From CAZYYO01 sp964650965 (GTDB taxonomy: Bacteria > Bacillota > Clostridia > Lachnospirales > Lachnospiraceae): a stretch of 10,196 nt of DNA. Positions 5,973 through 10,196 of the stretch are shown piece after piece (position 1 is the first letter of the stretch; each line of letters begins with the position of its first letter). Position numbers and translations under genes: made by a program. The stretch spans positions 1-10,196 of the forward strand of contig CAZYYO010000077.1 in the NCBI GenBank assembly GCA_964650965.1, written 5' to 3'. A model generated the notes under the pieces. It was not told the DNA's origin. It searched no databases and worked only from the letters and a program-made list of their open reading frames with translations.

Positions 5973-7705
5973 AGCAGGATATGATAATGGTTCATGGTAA
6001 AATAAATGGAATGGACATCCAGGTTCCCAAAGGAACTTCTATTATGGAGGCAGCAGAGCAGACCGGGGTGAAGGTGCCCAAGCTGTGTTTCCTGAAGGAA
6101 ATTAATGAAATTGGAGCCTGTCGTGTGTGCCTGGTAGAGGTAGAGGGCAAGCAGAATTTAATCGCCAGCTGTAACAATGTCTTTGAGGAAGGAATGTCTA
6201 TCCTAACCGACAGTCCCAAAGTGCAGGAGGCACGGGAAATGAATGTGAAATTTATTCTTTCCCAGCATGATTATCGCTGTGCTACCTGTGTAAGAAGCGG
6301 TAATTGTGCATTGCAGAGTCTGGCGAAGGACTTAAATATCATAGATGTTCCGTATAAAACGGAAATCGAGCACCAGGATTGGAACCTGGAATTCCCATTG
6401 ATTCGTGATGCTGGTAAATGTATCAAGTGCATGCGGTGCGTTCAGGTGTGCGATAAAATCCAGCAAATGAAGGTGTGGGATATTATCAATACGGGAAAGC
6501 GAACCAGTGTAAATACTACAGGAATGCAGTCCATTGAAAAGACCGACTGTGCATTATGTGGTCAATGTATCACCCATTGTCCAACAGGTGCTTTGCGGGA
6601 GAGAGACGATACCCGTTATGTAAGAAATGCCATTATGGACGAGGATAAAATTGTAATTGCCCAGATTGCGCCGGCAGTAAGAGCAGCTTGGGGAGAACAG
6701 CTGGGAATGACCCGGGAAGAGGCAACGGTAGGGAAAATGGTTGCTGCAGTCCGTGCCATTGGCTTTGACTATGTGTTTGATACAGATTTTTCGGCAGATT
6801 TAACCATTATGGAAGAAGGAAATGAGCTGATTAGCCGTCTCAAGGGTTCCGATGCCAAGCTTCCTATGTTTACCTCCTGTTGTCCAGGCTGGGTTCGCTT
6901 TATGAAGAGCCAATATCCGGAATATACAGATTATTTGTCAACAGCAAAGTCGCCGCAGCAGATGTTTGGTGCAATTGCCAAAAGCTATTATGCTCAGTTT
7001 CTCGATGTGGAGCCGGATCGTATCTTCTGTGTATCCTTTATGCCCTGCACTGCCAAGAAATATGAGTGCGATGTTCCGGAAGTAAATGATACCCAGGCAA
7101 AGCAGGACGTAGATGCAGTTCTTACAACAAGGGAATTGAATCGGATGATCCATATGGCACAGATTAATGTACAGAATCTGCAGGAGGAAGCATTTGATGC
7201 ACCCCTGGGAATGGGAACAGGAGCGGGTGTTATCTTTGGTGCCACAGGCGGTGTTATGGAGGCAGCTCTTCGCAGTGCAGTATATTTCGTTACAGGCAAA
7301 AATCCAGGACCGGATGATTTCAAGATCGTACGGGGGCAGGAGGGGATTCGAGAAGCCACAGTTGAAATTGACGGTATTCCAGTGCGGGCAGCAGTGGTAA
7401 ATGGTCTGGGTAATGCCAGAAAATTAATGGAACGGGTAAAAACAGGAGAAGCTCCCTACGATTTTATTGAAGTCATGGCCTGCCCAGGTGGATGTGTCGG
7501 TGGTGGCGGTCAGCCCATTCATGATGGAGAAGAGCTGGCTCAGGTACGAGGGGAACGATTGTATGCTTTGGACCGTAGCAATCAGCTTCGATTCTCTCAC
7601 GAGAATCCTGCAATTATTGAAGTGTATGACAAGTTCCTGGAGAAGCCCCTGTCCCATAAATCTCACGAGCTGCTTCATACCCGCCAGGCAGAGTGGACCT
7701 TGTAA
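5966..7705 (+). CDS. hydA: [FeFe] hydrogenase, catalytic subunit (CpI-like domain layout)
   Basis: A 579-residue cytosolic enzyme that interconverts protons and H2. In order it has a [2Fe-2S] ferredoxin domain (C41, C52, C55, C69), a His-Cys3 [4Fe-4S] motif (H101, C105, C108, C114), two [4Fe-4S] motifs (C152/155/158/162 and C195/198/201/205), then the H-cluster domain. All three signatures are intact: TSCCPGW (303-309), MPCTAKKYE (359-367) and EVMACPGGCVGGGGQP (502-517). H-cluster ligands are C306, C361, C506 and C510. C305 matches the proton-relay cysteine C299 of Clostridium pasteurianum CpI (574 residues), so full activity is expected. The start ATG 5966 overlaps the upstream stop as ATGGTAG, with GGAGG 12 nt before it; ATG 5981 or 5987 are possible alternatives. 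The flavoprotein partner suggests NAD(P)H-coupled, perhaps electron-bifurcating, function. Maturases must be encoded elsewhere. Confidence 0.95.
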   Translation: MVEQDMIMVHGKINGMDIQVPKGTSIMEAAEQTGVKVPKLCFLKEINEIGACRVCLVEVEGKQNLIASCNNVFEEGMSILTDSPKVQEAREMNVKFILSQHDYRCATCVRSGNCALQSLAKDLNIIDVPYKTEIEHQDWNLEFPLIRDAGKCIKCMRCVQVCDKIQQMKVWDIINTGKRTSVNTTGMQSIEKTDCALCGQCITHCPTGALRERDDTRYVRNAIMDEDKIVIAQIAPAVRAAWGEQLGMTREEATVGKMVAAVRAIGFDYVFDTDFSADLTIMEEGNELISRLKGSDAKLPMFTSCCPGWVRFMKSQYPEYTDYLSTAKSPQQMFGAIAKSYYAQFLDVEPDRIFCVSFMPCTAKKYECDVPEVNDTQAKQDVDAVLTTRELNRMIHMAQINVQNLQEEAFDAPLGMGTGAGVIFGATGGVMEAALRSAVYFVTGKNPGPDDFKIVRGQEGIREATVEIDGIPVRAAVVNGLGNARKLMERVKTGEAPYDFIEVMACPGGCVGGGGQPIHDGEELAQVRGERLYALDRSNQLRFSHENPAIIEVYDKFLEKPLSHKSHELLHTRQAEWTL

Positions 7706-7720
7706 ATGTTGCGATATTTG

Positions 7721-7757
7721 TTGACAAAATCCTATTGGACTGATAGGTTAATTGTCA
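7721..7757 (+). promoter_or_regulatory. Promoter within a nested dyad before the small Cys-rich gene
   Basis: A perfect -35 TTGACA (7721-7726) is followed after 17 bp by TAGGTT (7744-7749). This is a poor -10 but has an upstream TGA (7741-7743) that makes it extended. Transcription would start about 15 nt before the ATG. The same DNA is a nested inverted repeat: TGACA (7722-7726) with TGTCA (7753-7757), and CCTAT (7731-7735) with ATAGG (7743-7747). As DNA it could be an operator. In readthrough RNA from hydA it would be a hairpin ending at the ribosome binding site. Confidence 0.5.
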
Positions 7758-7770
7758 GGAGGATATTATT

Positions 7771-7962
7771 ATGGCAGAATATAAGACAGTGGAACAACAG
7801 ATGGATGCATGTACACATGACTGCATGTCCTGTGGTATGGGATGTGGAGAGCATGGAGAAACCGGCGACAGCGTAGGCAAAATTGAGAAAACATTACTGG
7901 CTCTCAGCGAGGTAGATGAAGAAAATTTATTAAAAGCACTTCAGGAGTTTACAGAATCCTAA
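7771..7962 (+). CDS. Small protein with Cx3Cx2Cx3C metal or Fe-S motif, linked to the hydrogenase
   Basis: A 63-residue soluble protein. Its only marked feature is CTHDCMSCGMGC, with C14, C18, C21 and C25 and neighbouring His16 and His28. The rest is an acidic, probably helical tail (about 36-61). The spacing resembles the N-terminal cysteine cluster I associate with Mrp/NBP35-type Fe-S carrier ATPases of Clostridia, but here there is no ATPase domain. AGGAGG lies 8 nt before the ATG. It starts 65 nt after hydA and has a candidate promoter of its own, so it may be read both with and apart from the hydrogenase. A role in cluster delivery, electron transfer or metal sensing is possible but not shown. 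I do not recognise a named family. Confidence 0.75.
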   Translation: MAEYKTVEQQMDACTHDCMSCGMGCGEHGETGDSVGKIEKTLLALSEVDEENLLKALQEFTES

Positions 7963-7976
7963 AAATATGTTATTAT
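7948..7976 (+). promoter_or_regulatory. Promoter of tRNA-Leu inside the end of the small Cys-rich gene
   Basis: TTTACA (7948-7953) and TATTAT (7971-7976) are separated by 17 bp and each differs from consensus at one position. Transcription would begin near 7983, at a small hairpin (GTTGCTG 7983-7989 with CAGCGAC 7995-8001) just before the mature tRNA. That hairpin could mark 5' processing. Confidence 0.6.
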
Positions 7977-8003
7977 ACCAAAGTTGCTGGAAATCAGCGA
8001 CTT

Positions 8004-8086
8004 GCGGAATTGTCGGAATTGGCAGACGAGCAAGATTTAGGTTCTTGTGTCTTAATGGCGTGTGGGTTCAAGTCCCACATTCCGCA
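8004..8086 (+). tRNA. tRNA-Leu (UAG anticodon)
   Basis: Acceptor GCGGAAT (8004-8010) pairs with ATTCCGC (8079-8085), and A8086 is the discriminator. The anticodon stem CAAGA (8031-8035) pairs with TCTTG (8043-8047). It encloses the loop TTTAGGT, whose anticodon is TAG. A long variable arm follows (about 8048-8061), as expected for a class II leucine tRNA. The T arm is GTGGG, TTCAAGT, CCCAC (8062-8078). CCA is not encoded. It reads leucine CTA and, by wobble, other CTN codons. Confidence 0.95.
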
Positions 8087-8114
8087 TTTTTAGACAATGA
8101 AATATTGTAAACGA

Positions 8115-8158
8115 AAAGCCCTGCAACCCAGTAAAATCAACGGTTGCAGGGCTTTCTT
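8115..8158 (+). terminator. Hairpin terminator after tRNA-Leu
   Basis: AAAGCCCTGCAACC (8115-8128) pairs perfectly with 8142-8155 over 14 bp, with a 13-nt loop. The 3' arm ends in TTT, followed by CTTG, so the T tract is short and broken. It is probably a rho-independent terminator for the tRNA transcript. Confidence 0.75.
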
Positions 8159-8344
8159 GTGTAAGATGGTATATGCAAATTTGCCCTCATTTTTGCCCCA
8201 CAAAATTATAATAAATTTACCTTCTGAGGAATCATATTATCTTCGTCCTACCCTAGAAATAAAATTGCATCCTGTAACGTCAGTCAATATCAAAAATAGA
8301 ACAGGTTCTGGAAGAAATAAGGGATTTTAAATTAGAATAATAGA
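8156..8344. other. Non-coding AT-rich stretch after tRNA-Leu
   Basis: I see no supported gene here. An open frame can be read from 8097 to 8330, but it starts inside the terminator hairpin, has no ribosome binding site and has low-complexity composition. The only structure is a short direct repeat, TTTGCCC at 8180-8186 and TTTGCCCC at 8192-8199, 12 bp apart. It recalls integrase arm-type sites downstream of tRNA genes. Confidence 0.4.
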
Positions 8345-8379
8345 TGATATACTGGTTAAGTTACCGCCCCTATACTGGT
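8345..8379 (+). promoter_or_regulatory. Extended -10 promoter and 9-bp direct repeat before the small membrane peptide
   Basis: TGA plus TATACT (8345-8353) forms an extended -10 about 46 nt before the GTG start, with no good -35. The nonamer TATACTGGT occurs at 8348-8356 and again at 8371-8379, 23 bp apart. One copy therefore overlaps the -10 and the other lies in the leader, which could suit a repressor or a second start. Confidence 0.4.
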
Positions 8380-8398
8380 ACAGGAAGGGGGTGTATTT

Positions 8399-8485
8399 GT
8401 GGAAATCATAATATCCTTTTTACTCTCCGTTGTGGCAGGTGTGATTGCCTATTACATTTGCAAATGGTTAGACGGACAAGAGTAG
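8399..8485 (+). CDS. 28-residue single-span membrane peptide (possible type I toxin-like)
   Basis: Starts at GTG 8399, preceded by a strong GGAAGGGGG (8383-8391) 7 nt upstream, and ends at TAG 8483-8485. The peptide begins MEIIISFLLSVVAGVIAYYI and ends CKWLDGQE: one hydrophobic helix of about 20 residues, then a short charged tail. This layout of a tiny hydrophobic peptide, extended -10 promoter, strong ribosome site and terminator hairpin is typical of type I toxins and of small membrane peptides that are common, and usually unannotated, in gut Firmicutes. Toxicity is not shown. No antisense RNA promoter is obvious, though the hairpins at 8525-8608 would suit convergent transcripts. Confidence 0.6.
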   Translation: MEIIISFLLSVVAGVIAYYICKWLDGQE

Positions 8486-8524
8486 TCGGTAACTAGCCTG
8501 GGTTTGATCAGCCTTAAATGATAA

Positions 8525-8566
8525 GAACCATCAAGAAGCTGGCACTTCTTGGTGGTTCGTTTTTTT
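8525..8566 (+). terminator. Intrinsic terminator of the small membrane peptide (hairpin 1)
   Basis: GAACCATCAAGAAG (8525-8538) pairs with 8545-8558 over 14 bp, with one G-T wobble and loop CTGGCA (8539-8544). The stem is followed by G and seven T (8560-8566). This is a strong terminator 40 nt after the peptide stop codon. Confidence 0.85.
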
Positions 8567-8574
8567 AGATAACA

Positions 8575-8608
8575 AAAACCTCAAAGAGCTGGCACTCTTT
8601 GAGGTTTT
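8575..8608 (-). terminator. Second hairpin with the same loop; likely terminator for the HTH gene
   Basis: AAAACCTCAAAGAG (8575-8588) and 8595-8608 form a perfect 14-bp stem with loop CTGGCA on the plus strand, identical to the loop of hairpin 1. On the minus strand the stem runs into TTTTTGTTAT, which would stop the leftward transcript of the HTH gene. On the plus strand the T run is TTTTGCTTTG, so it may act in both directions. Confidence 0.65.
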
Positions 8609-8614
8609 GCTTTG

Positions 8615-8630
8615 TGTATCCGTGGATACA
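8615..8630. repeat. Perfect 16-bp palindrome
   Basis: TGTATCCGTGGATACA is two 7-bp arms around GT. It lies 7 bp past hairpin 2, between the two converging transcripts, and has no T tract of its own. The function is unknown; it could be a protein site or an extra hairpin in the 3' end of the HTH transcript. Confidence 0.45.
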
Positions 8631-8737
8631 TAATATCCCTTTTTGCCTACACACAATATAACATATGCGAAGACTATTATCAAGTATTTCAATTTTTTTC
8701 CTTTTTATTCATATATACATCAGTAGTAATATTTAAA

Positions 8738-8938
8738 CTATTTGAATTCAACAATATCATTTGGCGTACATTTAATGATATCACATAATTTTTCCATAGT
8801 TAATAAAGTTATATTTTTGCCTTTTTTCAAACTGTCTAATGTTTTGTTATCTATTCCAAATTTTAACAAATGATACTGCGTAATATTTCTTTGTTCCATT
8901 GTTTTCCACAAAGGTTCGTAGCTAATGATATCTATCAA
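8738..8938 (-). CDS. Small Cro/CI-type helix-turn-helix regulator
   Basis: A protein of 62-66 residues made almost entirely of an XRE/YozG-like HTH domain. SYEPLWKTM leads into helix 1. ITQYHLLKFGIDNKTLDSLK is the DNA-reading HTH. The family ending LCDIIKCTPNDIVEF is intact. The start is unclear: the open frame begins at TTG 8938, but GGGAG (8943-8939) directly abuts that codon. The family usually starts at the ISYEPLW segment, where the codons are ATC (8929) and ATT (8926), which are rare starts well spaced from GGGAG. The first in-frame ATG, at 8899, would cut into helix 1. It is divergent from the zinc-ribbon gene across a box-rich regulatory region. It is probably an autorepressor and local regulator. 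Confidence 0.8.
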   Translation of the reverse strand: MIDIISYEPLWKTMEQRNITQYHLLKFGIDNKTLDSLKKGKNITLLTMEKLCDIIKCTPNDIVEFK

Positions 8939-8941
8939 CTC

Positions 8942-8968
8942 CCTATATTCTTTTATAAGAATTATAGG
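8942..8968 (-). promoter_or_regulatory. -10 and leader dyad of the HTH gene
   Basis: On the minus strand TATAAT (8966-8961) is a perfect -10 with a poor -35 17 bp upstream. CCTATATTCTT (8942-8952) and AAGAATTATAGG (8957-8968) form an 11-bp inverted repeat with one bulged base. It spans from the -10 to the ribosome binding site, so it could be an operator. Confidence 0.45.
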
Positions 8969-8971
8969 AAA

Positions 8972-9010
8972 ATATTGTGAAATAAAACATTGTGGAGATA
9001 ATCACAATAT
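8972..9010. promoter_or_regulatory. Three TTGTG-type boxes on 15-bp spacing (candidate operators)
   Basis: ATATTGTGA (8972-8980), ACATTGTGG (8987-8995) and the inverted copy TCACAATAT (9002-9010) start exactly 15 bp apart. The outer two are perfect inverted repeats. They cover the upstream part of the HTH promoter and a weak rightward promoter (TTGTGG 8990-8995, 17 bp, TATTCT 9013-9018). The neighbouring HTH protein is the likely ligand, by inference. Confidence 0.5.
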
Positions 9011-9032
9011 GATATTCTAGATATGTTAAAAG

Positions 9033-9089
9033 AAAGGAGGAAGGGATGTAAAGAGAATATATTTAAATTTTTAAATATAGAGGAGGGGT
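9033..9089 (+). other. Leader of the zinc-ribbon gene: start-stop mini-ORF and AT palindrome
   Basis: AAAGGAGG (9033-9040), an excellent ribosome site, is followed 5 nt later by ATG directly joined to TAA (9046-9051), an ORF of one codon. A perfect AT-only inverted repeat then spans 9058-9079 (10-bp arms, 2-bp centre). Right after it is a second ribosome-like AGGAGGGG (9081-9088). The real gene and its own site come about 90 nt later. The layout could control translation or be the relic of decayed small genes. Confidence 0.4.
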
Positions 9090-9172
9090 TTGAAAATAAT
9101 AAAATTACAATTGAACTACAATTTAGATAAAACAAAAGAGCAAGAATAAAACCATATTGGAAAGGGGATAAA

Positions 9173-10114
9173 ATGAGTATATTCTCAAAGAAAGATTATA
9201 TTTGCAAATCCTGTGGACAAGCATTTCAGGCGAGATTTGCACCGATAGATTCGTTATGTAAAGATTGTTTTAACAAAAGAGAAGATGAAAAAGAAGAATT
9301 GCAAAAGCATATATTGGGATACGTTGAATATAGAGAAAAATATGATATTGATTTACCTGAGTATACGCCGGATGAAATGCGAAAAATAAGAGAATATAGA
9401 GATTCTATATTAGAGAAGTATAGAATAACCACCAATAGTATTTCTCGTACAGAGCTGGAAGCAGCAAGTATCAATTTCAAGCTACTGTCGCAAGAGGAGG
9501 CAGTTGATGTGTTGAGAAAAACATTGAATATCATGCTAGAACAAACAGTCGGAGCAGTATATACAAAAGATTTTTTTATGCCAACTAATTATGATGGTAC
9601 TATAGTAGAATCAAAGAATATTTTCGCAATATGTTATTGTAGAGATTATCATATTGAAGGTAAAAGCGATGAAGAGATTCTTCAATGTGGTGTATTTACA
9701 AATGATTTGTATATACCGACATTCTCCTTTGTTCTAATCGGGAAAATGGGTGAGCATGATTTTTTGAAGAGTAAAAAAGGACGAGAACACATAAGCGAAA
9801 AATATACAAAACTATGTCCAAACCTCACATATCCTATTTGCGATGTAAAAGATTTGGAAAAAATAATAAAATCAGAAACGAATATTAAAGGCAACATAAA
9901 TAAAGAAGATATGTTAAATAGACTTTTTGAGCTTTCAGTAGGATCTGGTATTTATAACACTAGAAAACTATTTAGTGATACGTTGCCAGTAACAACTGCG
10001 ATGCTGGAGCACGCAGGGTATATGACGGAAAGTGATGTCAATAAAATATTACATATGGAATATGATGTTAACAATCAGTATTGGAACAAGGTCATGCCTT
10101 TAATAGATGGATAA
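9173..10114 (+). CDS. Protein of unknown function with N-terminal zinc ribbon
   Basis: A 313-residue soluble protein. Residues 11-32 hold two CxxC pairs (CKSC at 11-14, CKDC at 29-32) that should bind one zinc as a ribbon. A charged, probably helical linker follows (about 34-85). Then comes a mixed alpha/beta body (about 90-313) with hydrophobic strands such as IFAICYC and FSFVLIG, and a helical end. I do not recognise the body. AGGGG lies 5 nt before the ATG. Codons are strongly AT-rich compared with the hydrogenase genes, which suggests separate acquisition. The HTH gene is divergent across a box-rich regulator region, a pairing often seen in mobile or defence-type islands, but nothing in the sequence proves such a role. 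No transmembrane segment or signal peptide is visible. Confidence 0.8.
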   Translation: MSIFSKKDYICKSCGQAFQARFAPIDSLCKDCFNKREDEKEELQKHILGYVEYREKYDIDLPEYTPDEMRKIREYRDSILEKYRITTNSISRTELEAASINFKLLSQEEAVDVLRKTLNIMLEQTVGAVYTKDFFMPTNYDGTIVESKNIFAICYCRDYHIEGKSDEEILQCGVFTNDLYIPTFSFVLIGKMGEHDFLKSKKGREHISEKYTKLCPNLTYPICDVKDLEKIIKSETNIKGNINKEDMLNRLFELSVGSGIYNTRKLFSDTLPVTTAMLEHAGYMTESDVNKILHMEYDVNNQYWNKVMPLIDG

Positions 10115-10196
10115 AAGCAGAATTTATAGACGCTAATAATTAGAAAGTGAACAATCTGCAAGTTCATTTAAAAAGAAAAAACTAAAATTACATAAA

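Noticed and set aside
6994..7359. Minus-strand frame of 121 codons inside hydA
   Set aside because: The plus-strand frame encodes all hydrogenase signatures across this stretch, so this is an antisense shadow without its own start signals.
8097..8330. Open frame of 77 codons after tRNA-Leu
   Set aside because: It starts inside the terminator hairpin, lacks a ribosome binding site, and has no recognisable or protein-like composition.
8525..8608. CRISPR-like repeat array
   Set aside because: There are only two units, they are palindromic with different stems, and no spacers or cas genes occur. They are hairpins.
9090..9149. 19-codon frame from TTG after AGGAGGGG in the zinc-ribbon gene leader
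   Set aside because: The ribosome-like site is only 1-3 nt from the TTG, and the Lys/Asn-rich peptide could arise by chance in AT-rich DNA. It was kept as part of the leader observation only.

Overview
The window looks like chromosomal DNA from an anaerobic, gut-type Firmicute, most likely of the Lachnospiraceae/Clostridia group. The reasons are an [FeFe] hydrogenase, strong GGAGG-type ribosome binding sites, tRNA genes without an encoded CCA, moderate-to-low GC, and an AraC regulator with a family-typical N-terminal half. I cannot name the species from sequence alone.

Region 1 (1-1640) opens with the 3' end of a tRNA-Lys(UUU) gene and its long terminator hairpin. A non-coding stretch follows (about 96-280) with three pairs of TGTTC/TGTCC repeats, each pair exactly 11 bp apart, which resembles integrase arm-type sites. 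An AraC-type regulator then lies on the minus strand (281-1513).

Region 2 (1566-3966) is a small carbohydrate operon divergent from the regulator: a TIM-barrel sugar-phosphate isomerase/epimerase-like protein and a glycoside hydrolase family 1 enzyme, closed by an intrinsic terminator. The operon promoter has a perfect -10 but no -35. Upstream of it is a pair of A-tract direct repeats 33 bp apart, a plausible site for the AraC protein. The GH1 enzyme keeps both catalytic glutamates but has an unusual Ala/Gln/Met/Lys-rich segment after the acid/base motif.

Region 3 (4026-7962) is a redox operon behind a strong sigma-A-like promoter whose -35 is covered by a perfect 15-bp palindrome. It encodes a flavoprotein fusing a NuoF-type [4Fe-4S] domain to a GltD-like FAD/NAD(P)H module. 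This is translationally coupled (ATGGTAG overlap) to a complete [FeFe] hydrogenase with all H-cluster cysteines. A 63-residue protein with a Cx3Cx2Cx3C cluster follows, with its own promoter inside a dyad. The likely job is NAD(P)H-linked hydrogen metabolism. No maturases (HydE/F/G) are in the window.

Region 4 (7948-8155) is a tRNA-Leu(UAG) gene with its own promoter and a downstream hairpin.

Region 5 (8156-10196) is AT-rich accessory-looking DNA. It holds a 28-residue single-span membrane peptide gene, two tandem hairpins with an identical loop, a minus-strand Cro/CI-type HTH gene, a regulatory region with three TTGTG-type boxes on 15-bp spacing, a roughly 150-nt leader with a start-stop minimal ORF and an AT-only palindrome, and a 313-residue zinc-ribbon protein of unknown function.
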